Shown: one piece after another, positions 18,616-26,642 of the stretch
Numbering within the stretch: the first letter of the stretch is position 1
Layout: every line of letters begins with the position of its first letter
Origin: Rahnella aquatilis CIP 78.65 = ATCC 33071
GTDB taxonomy: Bacteria; Pseudomonadota; Gammaproteobacteria; Enterobacterales; Enterobacteriaceae
Length of the DNA stretch: 64,000 nucleotides
Assembly: GCF_000241955.1 (NCBI RefSeq)
Contig: NC_016818.1
Coordinates: 1,736,001-1,800,000 of the forward strand
Direction: 5' to 3'
Program-made: the position numbers and the translations under genes
The notes under the pieces: model-generated
Seen by the model: only the letters and a program-made list of their open reading frames with translations
Databases searched by the model: none
Told to the model about the DNA's origin: nothing

Positions 18616-19686
18616 ATGAAATCAAAAAGTTCGACATTAGAAGATGTTGCCCGCTATGCCGGTGTCTCGTATCAGACGGTGTCGCGGGTGTTAAATAAGT
18701 CGGCCAATGTTTCAGATGCCACGCGTCTGAAGGTTGAACAGGCCATTGAAGTTCTGCGCTATGTGCCGAACCGGCTGGCGCAGCAACTGGTAGGAAAGCA
18801 GAGTTTTACCATCGGACTGGTCACCACATCACTGGCATTACACGCGCCGTCGCAAATTGCCGCGTCAGTGAAAAAATATGCCCATCAGGCGGGGTATCAG
18901 GTGCTGATTTCAATGATTGATGAAGACGTCAATCAGAGCATTCAGGACTCGATCAACGAGCTGAAATCGCAACGTGTTGACCGCATGATCATTAACATCC
19001 CGCTGGAAAGCACCGAGGCGGAACGGATTTATGAAAATAACCGCGACATTCTGTGTCTGTTTCTCGATGTCGATCCGACCAGCACAGTGTTTAACGTCTG
19101 CTTTAATCCGGCGGATGGCTCGCGTGCCAGCGTGGAATATCTGCATGATTTAGGGCATCGCGAATTTGCCTTGCTGGCGGGGCCGGAAGATTCCGTGTCT
19201 TCCCGTTTGCGTCTGAAAAGCTGGCAGGAAACGCTGGCAGAGAAGGGGATCCAGCCGGTGACCGTGATCCACGGCGACTGGAGCGCGAAAAGTGGTTATT
19301 ACAGTGCGTTGCAGATTTTACGTGAAACCCCGCAGTTCACCGCCATGCTGGTGGGCAATGACCAGATGGCGCTGGGCGTGATCAGTGCGCTGCATCAGCA
19401 CAATGTCGCCATCCCGCAGCAGGTGTCGATCATTGGTTACGATGACACCTACGACAGCGCATTCTTCCATCCCGCACTGACTACCGTGTCACTGGATCTC
19501 GATTTGCAGAGCAAAGAGGCGGTTGAACATTTGCTGGCTGACAGCCCCGAAGCGACCTCATCCAAAATTCTGCCCGCGAAACTGGTGGTGCGTAATTCCA
19601 CCCGAGCGCCGGGGCAACAGGATAAAGATCTCAATCAGATAGCCGACCAGCTCGATATTCTGGCGCAGCAATTGCGGGGCCAGTAA
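18616..19686 (+). CDS. ganR: LacI-family regulator GanR
   Basis: Transcriptional repressor expected to control the gan genes. From the ATG at 18616 (GGGGAAAG ribosome-binding site) it is 356 residues; an in-frame TTG six codons earlier is less likely. The N-terminal helix-turn-helix reads TLEDVARYAGVSYQTVSRVL with the hinge YVPNRLAQQL, then a periplasmic-binding-protein-like effector domain (IGLVTTS ... IIGYDDTYDSAFFHPALTTV). It is divergent from ganL, and the motif it probably binds is present at both gan promoter regions. The effector is probably galactose or a galacto-oligosaccharide (inference). Confidence 0.9.
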   Translation: MKSKSSTLEDVARYAGVSYQTVSRVLNKSANVSDATRLKVEQAIEVLRYVPNRLAQQLVGKQSFTIGLVTTSLALHAPSQIAASVKKYAHQAGYQVLISMIDEDVNQSIQDSINELKSQRVDRMIINIPLESTEAERIYENNRDILCLFLDVDPTSTVFNVCFNPADGSRASVEYLHDLGHREFALLAGPEDSVSSRLRLKSWQETLAEKGIQPVTVIHGDWSAKSGYYSALQILRETPQFTAMLVGNDQMALGVISALHQHNVAIPQQVSIIGYDDTYDSAFFHPALTTVSLDLDLQSKEAVEHLLADSPEATSSKILPAKLVVRNSTRAPGQQDKDLNQIADQLDILAQQLRGQ

Positions 19687-19760
19687 GAAAACGCTCTGTT
19701 CGATTACGAATTGAAAATTAACGTTATAAAACTGATTAACCGGTAAAATGACGTGATGAG

Positions 19761-19874
19761 ATGACGGTATGGCAGTGTTATATGCTGGGCTGGATCCCGC
19801 TGCTGGTGATGGTTTTCCTGTGCTGTCAGAAATCGCAGCCTGCGCCGACCACACAAACCCGCATTGTTGAGTAA
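19761..19874 (+). CDS. Possible small single-span membrane protein
   Basis: A 37-residue open frame beginning MTVWQCYMLGWIPLL and ending in a polar tail rich in T and P. Residues 8-22 form one hydrophobic segment ending in a double cysteine, typical of small membrane proteins. It lies in the gap between ganR and the convergent hydrolase gene. The ribosome-binding site is poor and I recognise no family, so it could be a chance frame. Confidence 0.35.
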   Translation: MTVWQCYMLGWIPLLVMVFLCCQKSQPAPTTQTRIVE

Positions 19875-19901
19875 CGTCACGCTGAAAGCATTATTGCGCA
19901 T

Positions 19902-20450
19902 TTAATCCGACAAGTTTGCCGCCAGTTGCGCGGCAAACACCTCCAGTTTTGCCAGCCCCCACGGCCAGTCGCCGAATCCTGATTCCACGTTGATGTGTCC
20001 GGCTTCGCCGATATCGGCCAGCTCGCAGCCCCATGCCTGTGCCCAAAACTCTGCCCGGCCGAAAGACAGCAACGGATCGGTGTGACTTGCCACCAGCAGC
20101 CCCGGCACGGCCAGCGGTGCCGGGAAAATATCATCATCGAGACCGAACCGCATGGGCTCGGCGGGGGCGACCAGTATCACACCCGCCACGCGTTGCGGAT
20201 GACGGTTCGCCCACACCAGACTGGCGAGTGCGCCAAAACTGTGGCCGATCAGCAACAGCGGGGATGTGGCCTGTTTTTGCTCGCGATCGATGGCGGTGAT
20301 CCAGCCCTCGAGATCAACCTGCGCCCAGTTGCGTTGTTTTATACGCAGCCAGTGCGGATGCTGCTCATGCCAGCGGCTTTGCCAGTGTCCGGCCTCGCTG
20401 TCACGTAATCCGGGCACCAGCATGCGGGTGAATTCAGGGAACGAATTCAT
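19902..20450 (-). CDS. RBBP9/YdeN-type serine hydrolase coupled to citG
   Basis: A 182-residue alpha/beta hydrolase of the RBBP9/YdeN family. Nucleophile motif GHSFGA, acidic residue in ASHTDPL and histidine in EAGHINVESGFG make a complete catalytic triad, and the N-terminal VPGLRDSEAGHWQSRW is a family hallmark. Its start overlaps the citG stop by four bases (20447-20450), so it is translated with the citrate-lyase genes. Function is unknown. Because citrate lyase carries an acetyl thioester that can be removed by a deacetylase in some bacteria, a role in removing acyl groups is an idea worth testing, not a conclusion. Confidence 0.8.
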   Translation of the reverse strand: MNSFPEFTRMLVPGLRDSEAGHWQSRWHEQHPHWLRIKQRNWAQVDLEGWITAIDREQKQATSPLLLIGHSFGALASLVWANRHPQRVAGVILVAPAEPMRFGLDDDIFPAPLAVPGLLVASHTDPLLSFGRAEFWAQAWGCELADIGEAGHINVESGFGDWPWGLAKLEVFAAQLAANLSD

Positions 20451-21289
20451 TGCGGGAAAGCCATCAGCACGGTGGCAATTGCCAGTAAATCAGCACTGCC
20501 GCCGGGGCTGAGATGTCGGGCGATCAGCGCCTGATCCATCTCCTGTAAATCCTCTTTCTGCCAGCCCGATGTCAGTAACCGGCGGGCATAATTTTGTACG
20601 AAATGTAATCCGCTGAGCCCGCCGCGCGCCACCAGATTGGTATCCGGGTTATACGCCATAAGACGCAGCAGGGCGTTCAGGCTGCGGCGTTCAGGATGGG
20701 TTTCGCTGTACCAGTGCGGAAATACGTGACGGCGCAGGGTAAGGAAACCGCTCTGCACTTCGCCACGGGCACCGGTCATGCCGTGCGCCATAAACAGCCG
20801 TTCACCGGCAGTCACCGGCTGGCGGCAGCTTTGTAATTCACGTTCAACCAGCCCCTGCGTCATGGCGGCCACTTCAGCGCATAAACGGCGACGGGTCAGT
20901 GGCTGGCTCTGGCCGGTCAGCCTGCCTGCGGCGGTGCACAATAATCCCAGTGAAAAGATACCGCCTTTATGCGTATTAACGCCTTGTGTGGCACCGAACA
21001 TCGCCTGTTCGCAGGCTATTCCGGTCGGGCGGATGCGCGTCAGCATCGCCTGCGCGGGGTGCAGGAAATCCTGCTGACCGAGGGTGAAAAACTGATGCAG
21101 CCAGGGCGTGATAGCGTCAATGCTGCGCAGAAACAGCGGTAAATCCATGTCGCGGTGCGAGCCGTTATTGGCGCTGTCCACCAGACCCGGTTTGGGCGTC
21201 AGCCAGACTTCACGGCGCAGCGCATCGGCTGCCAGCGTGGCGATGTCAGCACAGCCAGGGCGCTCAGCGCGTGCGGTGCCAGCCATCAA
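20447..21289 (-). CDS. citG: Triphosphoribosyl-dephospho-CoA synthase CitG
   Basis: Makes the precursor of the citrate-lyase prosthetic group from ATP and dephospho-CoA. The 280 residues contain the CitG hallmarks KPGLVDSANNGSHRDM, GVNTHKGGIFSLG and, near the end, SPGGSADLLA. Its beginning overlaps the end of citX by 26 bases, and it overlaps the hydrolase gene by four, so the block is one translational unit. A second Met codon follows the first directly, so the start may be 21286. Confidence 0.93.
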   Translation of the reverse strand: MMAGTARAERPGCADIATLAADALRREVWLTPKPGLVDSANNGSHRDMDLPLFLRSIDAITPWLHQFFTLGQQDFLHPAQAMLTRIRPTGIACEQAMFGATQGVNTHKGGIFSLGLLCTAAGRLTGQSQPLTRRRLCAEVAAMTQGLVERELQSCRQPVTAGERLFMAHGMTGARGEVQSGFLTLRRHVFPHWYSETHPERRSLNALLRLMAYNPDTNLVARGGLSGLHFVQNYARRLLTSGWQKEDLQEMDQALIARHLSPGGSADLLAIATVLMAFPQ

Positions 21290-21803
21290 TCAGTGCCTCC
21301 ACTTTAGCGATAACGTGTGGCAGCGGATGCCGACGCGAACGGGAGCAGGCATGCGCAGGACCGTCGCAAATCAGGCACCGGCGGCTGGCATTGTCCAGCG
21401 AACGGCGACCAACAACGCCCGCCTGCGGGCAGATCACATCGAAATCCCATAAACGCCCGAGAGCATGTGAGTGTTCCAGTTCAACCGTGGCGGCTTTCAC
21501 TTCCGGTGCCGGATGTGCCACACACCAGAACGCTTCCGCGCCAGTAGGCAGCCAGAAAACCTGATGTTTCAGCACCGGCCAGCCGTGTTGCAGCAGCATG
21601 ACTTCGGCATGTTGCAACGCCTCGCGCATCACCTGACGGTAGCTCACGGAATCTTTCACCGGCCCCGGCGTCACCAGCGTCAGTGAAATCAGCGGCTGTG
21701 AGAATTGTGTCAGCCAGTCGGTTTGCCGTTGGGCACGCAGTTCTTTTGCTGCCAGCAAATCCTCCAGGCTGACGCCTGCATCAGCAGGCGTCATGATGGT
21801 CAT
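21264..21803 (-). CDS. citX: Apo-citrate lyase phosphoribosyl-dephospho-CoA transferase CitX
   Basis: Transfers the prosthetic group from the CitG product to the CitD acyl carrier protein. Length 179. Hallmarks are GRLWDFDV and the RRCLICDGPAHACSRSRRH block near the C-terminus. A separate citX and citG, as here and in E. coli, differs from organisms with a fused CitXG. Its start touches the citF stop (shared base at 21803). Confidence 0.92.
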   Translation of the reverse strand: MTIMTPADAGVSLEDLLAAKELRAQRQTDWLTQFSQPLISLTLVTPGPVKDSVSYRQVMREALQHAEVMLLQHGWPVLKHQVFWLPTGAEAFWCVAHPAPEVKAATVELEHSHALGRLWDFDVICPQAGVVGRRSLDNASRRCLICDGPAHACSRSRRHPLPHVIAKVEALIDGWHRTR

Positions 21804-23329
21804 TATGCGTCCTCTTTTACCTGGTGAACCACATCGATCACGCTGCCGTCGCGATAGCGGATAACACCCACGATGTGGTCGGTGAATTCAATCGGTTTCG
21901 GTTCGCCGGTCAGGGAAATCGCCCGCTGATAAAGGGCTTCGATATCCATGATTTTCAGACCCGCCTCTTCCAGCCGCTGCCGGATTTCCGGACGTGCCGG
22001 ATTGACGGCAATCCCGTGATCAGTCACCAGCACATCAATGCTTTCCCCCGGCGTGACGCGGGTGGTGACACGACGCACCACGGTCGGAATGCGGCTGCGC
22101 AGTAAAGGCGCGACGACAATGGTCAGATTGGCCGCACTGGCGACATCGCAATGACCGCCGGACGCGCCACGCATGACACCGTCGGAACCCGTGATCACGT
22201 TAACGTTAAAGCCGGTGTCAATTTCCAGCGCACTTAAAATGACAATATCCAGTTGATCGCAGCTCGCCGCTTTCGCGCCCGGATTGGCATACACATTGGT
22301 GGAAATCTCGATGTGCTGCGGGTTACGGCTGAGTGACGCCGCCGCCTGGCCGTCGAAACATTGCGTATCCAGCAGCGTTTCAATCAAACCCTTTTCATGC
22401 AAATCCACCAGACTGCCGGTGATGCCCCCGAGGGCAAAACGGGCGGTGATCTGGTTGCGTTCCATTTTCTCTTCCATGAAACGGGTACAAGCCGTAGCCG
22501 CTGCGCCGGAACCGGTTTGCATCGAAAAGCCCGGTTTGAAATAACCGGAGTATTCGATGACTTCAGCCGCCGTGCGGGCGATCATCAGTTCGCGCGGATT
22601 ACTGGTCACCCGCGCTGCGCCGACGCTGATTTTCGCCGGATCGCCGACCTGATCGACTTTAACGATGTAATCCACCTGATCCTGCACCAGGCTGGCGGGC
22701 ATATTAGGGAAGGGCACCAGTTCTTCGGTCAGCAGCACCACGGTTCTGGCGAACTGCGCATCCACCATCGCGTAGCCCAGCGAACCGCAGCAGGATTTAC
22801 CGTGCGTGCCGTTAGCGTTGCCGAATTCATCGCTGCATGGCACGCCGAGAAACGCGACATCAATCTTCAGTTCGCCGTCCTGCAACAATTTAACCCGGCC
22901 GCCGTGCGAGTGGATTTGTACCGGTTCTTCCATCAGTCCGTGAGAAATGGCATCGGCCAGTTTGCCACGCATTCCCGAGGTATAAATACGGGTGATGACG
23001 CCGCTGCGGATAGGTTCGATCAGCGCATCGTTGCAGGTCATCAGCGAGCTGGACGCCAGCGTGAGGTTTTTAAAACCGAGCTTCGCCAGTGTGGCGACGA
23101 CGTTATTAATGACCTGATCACCTTCACGGAAAGCATGGTGGAAGGAAATGGTCATGCCGTCTTTCAGGCCGCTGCGGGCAATCGCCTGTTCCAGAGAATC
23201 GCAAAGTTTACGGTGCAGGCGGGCATCGGGATCGGAAAGATACGGCGTATTGCGGTGCGCACCGTCAAAGGCAGTCAGATGCCTGAGCTGCGGATAAAGG
23301 CTGTGCAAAGTTTCAGTTAAATGACTCAT
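21803..23329 (-). CDS. citF: Citrate lyase alpha subunit CitF
   Basis: Citrate:acetyl-ACP transferase, which swaps the acetyl group on the carrier protein for citrate. I use the ATG at 23329 (MSHLTETLHSL), giving 508 residues, the length known for Klebsiella CitF; a TTG start at 23350 is possible but weaker. Conserved blocks include DGMTISFHHAFREGDQVIN, CSDEFGNANGTHGKSCCGS and the glycine-rich GGITGSLVDLHEKGL. It lies in citCDEFXG order, about 30 bases after citE. Confidence 0.93.
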   Translation of the reverse strand: MSHLTETLHSLYPQLRHLTAFDGAHRNTPYLSDPDARLHRKLCDSLEQAIARSGLKDGMTISFHHAFREGDQVINNVVATLAKLGFKNLTLASSSLMTCNDALIEPIRSGVITRIYTSGMRGKLADAISHGLMEEPVQIHSHGGRVKLLQDGELKIDVAFLGVPCSDEFGNANGTHGKSCCGSLGYAMVDAQFARTVVLLTEELVPFPNMPASLVQDQVDYIVKVDQVGDPAKISVGAARVTSNPRELMIARTAAEVIEYSGYFKPGFSMQTGSGAAATACTRFMEEKMERNQITARFALGGITGSLVDLHEKGLIETLLDTQCFDGQAAASLSRNPQHIEISTNVYANPGAKAASCDQLDIVILSALEIDTGFNVNVITGSDGVMRGASGGHCDVASAANLTIVVAPLLRSRIPTVVRRVTTRVTPGESIDVLVTDHGIAVNPARPEIRQRLEEAGLKIMDIEALYQRAISLTGEPKPIEFTDHIVGVIRYRDGSVIDVVHQVKEDA

Positions 23330-23359
23330 TATCTTGATATTCCTGTGCAAAATTGAGGG

Positions 23360-24235
23360 CTAGCGACGGATGCCGGATGCACTGGCGCGTTCCAGTACCA
23401 CCTGCGCATGGTTAATGATCGGGCCATCGATCATCTTGCCGTTGAGCGAAATTACGCCCAGACCGTTGCGCTCGCCTTCCTCTGCGGCAGCAATCACGCG
23501 GTGCGCATAGTCGACATCTTCCTGCGTCGGCGCGTAAGCGTTATGCAGCAACTCAATCTGTCGCGGGTTGATCAGGGATTTGCCGTTAAAGCCCATCTTG
23601 CGGATCAGTTCCACTTCACGCAGGAAACCGGCCTCATCGTTGATGTCGGAATACACCACATCGAAGGCGTCAATTCCGGCGGCGCGTGCCGCGTGCAGCA
23701 CGGCGCAGCGGGCATAAAACAGTTCGGTACCGTCACCGCGCTCGGTTTGCATGTCCATCACATAATCGAAAGCCGCCAGCGCGATGCCGATCAGACGCGA
23801 TGAGCAGCGGGCGATCGCCACGGCGTTAATCACGCCAATGGCCGATTCGATGGCAGCCATGATTTTGGTCGAACCGGGTTCACGACCGCAGTCTTTCTCG
23901 ATGCGTTCGATATGTGCTTCCAGCTCAAAAATATCGTCCGGCGTATCGGTTTTGGGTAAGCGCACCACATCCACTCCGGCACGTACCACGGCCTCGAGAT
24001 CTTTAAGGCCAAAGGGGGTGCTGAGCTGATTGATGCGCACCACGGTTTCAATATCGCGATACATCGGGTGTTGCAGGGCATGAAATACCAGAATGCGTGC
24101 GGTGTCTTTCTCGCGCAGCGAAACGGCATCTTCCAGATCGAACATGATGGAGTCCGGACGATAAATAAATGCAGTGGACAACATGGCGGCGCTGGCTCCC
24201 GGCAGGAACAGCATGCTGCGGCGGAGTTTTTTCAT
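23360..24235 (-). CDS. citE: Citrate lyase beta subunit CitE
   Basis: Citryl-ACP lyase that splits citryl-S-ACP into oxaloacetate and acetyl-S-ACP. The 291 residues have the HpcH/CitE fold markers [20 protein letters not shown], the VVRINQL strand and [12 protein letters not shown] with the metal-binding acidic residues, then [12 protein letters not shown]. It overlaps citD by four bases (24232-24235), indicating translational coupling. Confidence 0.95.
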   Translation of the reverse strand: MKKLRRSMLFLPGASAAMLSTAFIYRPDSIMFDLEDAVSLREKDTARILVFHALQHPMYRDIETVVRINQLSTPFGLKDLEAVVRAGVDVVRLPKTDTPDDIFELEAHIERIEKDCGREPGSTKIMAAIESAIGVINAVAIARCSSRLIGIALAAFDYVMDMQTERGDGTELFYARCAVLHAARAAGIDAFDVVYSDINDEAGFLREVELIRKMGFNGKSLINPRQIELLHNAYAPTQEDVDYAHRVIAAAEEGERNGLGVISLNGKMIDGPIINHAQVVLERASASGIRR

Positions 24236-24522
24236 CGTAACGTCTCCCAGTTAATCTCTTCAGCCTGTGCCGCGCGCAGCACCGCACTTTGTACCCTGGC
24301 GCGGATCACACAATCGAGCGCGCCTTTATCTTCGATAATCAGTAAGCCTTCGGTCACGCCGAGGGCGGCGAGTGTCTCGCTGACCACGCTTCGGATCTGA
24401 TCACCAAACTGTTTGATGACTTCACTGTTGATCACCACATTCAGCTCACTGGCCGGGGCGATTTTGACCAGCAAATCGCTGGATTCAACCGTGCCTGCCA
24501 GCGCCTCCTTCACAATTTTCAT
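24232..24522 (-). CDS. citD: Citrate lyase acyl carrier protein CitD
   Basis: Gamma subunit carrying the phosphoribosyl-dephospho-CoA group. At 96 residues it has the usual size. The attachment serine is S14 in [13 protein letters not shown]. It lies 15 bases after citC. Confidence 0.95.
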   Translation of the reverse strand: MKIVKEALAGTVESSDLLVKIAPASELNVVINSEVIKQFGDQIRSVVSETLAALGVTEGLLIIEDKGALDCVIRARVQSAVLRAAQAEEINWETLR

Positions 24523-24537
24523 CGATTTTTCCTGCTG

Positions 24538-25632
24538 TTAACAAAGTGAGGGTGAAATAATATGGACATCGTCATGCACCGGTTCAGCGGGCGCAGTGGC
24601 GGAATAATGTTGCTCAAGGTGCGAGTAAGTGCCGGGCGGGACAATGTCGCGGATACGCGGTAACTGATGCGCCCGGAGCAACGCGCGCACTTCAGATGCC
24701 GAAATGGCCCGGCCGCTGGCGTGACGTTTGCGCGGCAACTCAACGACCTTCAGCGGTGGCGATGCCAGGCGGTCGGGTGCTTCCAGCCAGTCATGCATGT
24801 CGCAGTTGTACTGATGAGTCACCGGGCAGAAAGGCTCGCTGCCGACAAAACGGTGCGTAATCCCTAACGCCGGTGCGATGTACTGACGGAAAATCAGTAA
24901 ATCCATCACGCTCCACGCCTGATTCACCAGCCCGGCGTCCTTGAGGAAATAGCCGGGGAAGGTTGCGCGGGAGATCAGATATTCAGAACCGGCATGCACC
25001 GTCACGTTGGGCAGGTCTGCGACACCCAGACGGACCATGGCAAGGCGCTCCTGAAACGGGAAATACGACACATCTTCGCTGACCACAAACACATGCAACC
25101 AGTCGCAGGTTGCCGCTGCCTGTTCTGCCAGAAAGCGATGCCCGAGGGTGAACGGGTTCGCGTTCATCACCACGGCACCGATGCGCTGACCGTGGTGGTA
25201 ATGGCGCTGCAACCCGCGGCAATACTGGCTGATGCCCACCGGTGTGTTTTCCATCAGCACGGCAACGTCATCCCATTGCACCAGCGGGTAAAATCCGCAG
25301 CCGCGAAAGCGCTGCAGATTCGATGGCCGCGTATAGAGAAATAAATGGAATTTGCCGCCGGACACCGCCAGATTTTCCACTTCACCCAGCAATCTGGCGC
25401 TGAGATTTTCCCCGCGCCAGTCGGCGGCCACGGCGACGCATTTGATCGTGTTGCTGACCAGACCGGCGCAGCCGACCAGCCGGCGGCCGGAGCAGGCCAC
25501 CACGAACTGCTCAATGTCGTCATCCATGCCTAACTGGCTTTGTTGCAACAGGGCGCGGATATCCTCCAGCATGCCTTCCGGCGGCTGGCTGACACTGATG
25601 ACATGAAAGTCCGGTTCGTCACGGCTGAACAT
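24538..25632 (-). CDS. citC: Citrate lyase ligase CitC
   Basis: [Citrate (pro-3S)-lyase] ligase, which acetylates the carrier-protein thiol using ATP and acetate to activate citrate lyase. From the ATG at 25632 (MFSRDEPDF, AGGA nine bases upstream) it is 364 residues. An N-terminal GNAT-like part (CVAVAADWRGENLSARLL) precedes a nucleotidyltransferase domain with VVMNANPFTLGHRFLAEQA, the HxGH-like motif, and SASEVRALL near the end. The open frame extends to 25698 but the extra part overlaps a hairpin and is not conserved. Confidence 0.93.
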   Translation of the reverse strand: MFSRDEPDFHVISVSQPPEGMLEDIRALLQQSQLGMDDDIEQFVVACSGRRLVGCAGLVSNTIKCVAVAADWRGENLSARLLGEVENLAVSGGKFHLFLYTRPSNLQRFRGCGFYPLVQWDDVAVLMENTPVGISQYCRGLQRHYHHGQRIGAVVMNANPFTLGHRFLAEQAAATCDWLHVFVVSEDVSYFPFQERLAMVRLGVADLPNVTVHAGSEYLISRATFPGYFLKDAGLVNQAWSVMDLLIFRQYIAPALGITHRFVGSEPFCPVTHQYNCDMHDWLEAPDRLASPPLKVVELPRKRHASGRAISASEVRALLRAHQLPRIRDIVPPGTYSHLEQHYSATAPAEPVHDDVHIISPSLC

Positions 25633-25677
25633 AATGCGTTCCTGATGTCGGGTGTAAGTCAAAGTAATGCTTAAAAC

Positions 25678-25696
25678 GCCGGGCGGAGCGCCCGGC
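25678..25696 (-). terminator. Hairpin between the FAH gene and citC
   Basis: GCCGGGCG and CGCCCGGC form a perfect 8-bp stem with a 3-base loop; on the minus strand GTTTTAAG follows. It could partly terminate transcription from the transporter gene and so set the ratio of transporter to lyase. Confidence 0.55.
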
Positions 25697-25718
25697 AAGG
25701 TCAGTGGGTTTTAACCGG

Positions 25719-26606
25719 TTAGTGAGCTGCCTGGGCATGACTCACCTGACGGCCAGCGGCAACCTGCGTGTCTGCTGCGACAATCACATTGCTGAGATGA
25801 CCAATCTTTTCGATTTCTACTTCGATACGGTCGCCGGGTTTCATAAACAGCGGTGGTACGCGCTTTTTACCCACGCCACCCGGCGAACCGGTAATGATCA
25901 CGTCACCGGCACGCAGCGAGGTAAAGGTGCTGATGTACTCAATCAGTTCGGCGACTTTGTGGATCATGCTGCGGGTGTTGTCGTCCTGTACCATGTGACC
26001 GTTCAGCCAGGTACGGATCGCCAGTGTGTGCGGATCAGGGATCTCATCGGCGGTGGTCATCCACGGCCCGAACGCGCCGGTCTGCGGCCAGTTTTTACCG
26101 GCAGTAAACCAGGTGTGCTGCCAGTCGCGGGCAGAGCCGTCCATATAACAGCTGTAGCCAGCGACGTGCGCCAGAGCATCTTCACGAGCGATATTTTCCC
26201 CGGCAGAACCGATGATTACCGCCAGTTCACCTTCGTAATCAAACTCGACAGAACGGCTCGGTTTGATGACGGGAGAGTCGTGGCCGGTCTGGGAATCAGC
26301 AAAGCGGACGAACAGTGTCGGGGCCGGATTATGCTGATCAAACTCTTTACGCTTTTCGGCGTAATTCATGCCGACACAGAGAATTTTTTCCGGATTCTGG
26401 ATCACCGGCAGAAAAGTCAGGTCGTCGAAATCCACATCAGCGGGCAGGGTAGCCAGCGCCTGAGCCTGTGCCAGCGCATTGCCCGCCAGCAGGGCCTTGA
26501 GGTCCGGATAACGCTGGCCGAGATGGCGGCCGAGGTCGATCATGCCGTGCTCTGTTGCAATGCCGTAGGACTTGCGCCCCTGATAAAGATAACTTGCCAG
26601 TTTCAT
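25719..26606 (-). CDS. Fumarylacetoacetate hydrolase family protein in the citrate cluster
   Basis: Metal-dependent enzyme of the FAH superfamily, 295 residues. After an N-terminal domain of about 70 residues come the core motifs: EFDYEGELAVIIG (metal-binding glutamates), MDGSARDWQ (metal aspartate and family SARD), and ITGSPGGVG. FAH relatives include oxaloacetate decarboxylases (FAHD1) and oxaloacetate tautomerases, and citrate lyase makes oxaloacetate, so action on oxaloacetate is a reasonable inference from the position between transporter and lyase genes. Other family members hydrolyse aromatic ring-cleavage products, so the substrate is open. AGGAC ribosome-binding site; starts 37 bases after the transporter gene ends. 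Confidence 0.85.
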   Translation of the reverse strand: MKLASYLYQGRKSYGIATEHGMIDLGRHLGQRYPDLKALLAGNALAQAQALATLPADVDFDDLTFLPVIQNPEKILCVGMNYAEKRKEFDQHNPAPTLFVRFADSQTGHDSPVIKPSRSVEFDYEGELAVIIGSAGENIAREDALAHVAGYSCYMDGSARDWQHTWFTAGKNWPQTGAFGPWMTTADEIPDPHTLAIRTWLNGHMVQDDNTRSMIHKVAELIEYISTFTSLRAGDVIITGSPGGVGKKRVPPLFMKPGDRIEVEIEKIGHLSNVIVAADTQVAAGRQVSHAQAAH

Positions 26607-26642
26607 AAAAAATGTCCTGAATTAAAAAGGGTTAGCGCGGTA

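Noticed and set aside
22361..23320. 319-codon plus-strand frame inside citF
   Set aside because: Shadow of citF, low-complexity composition rich in R, H and F, no family features.
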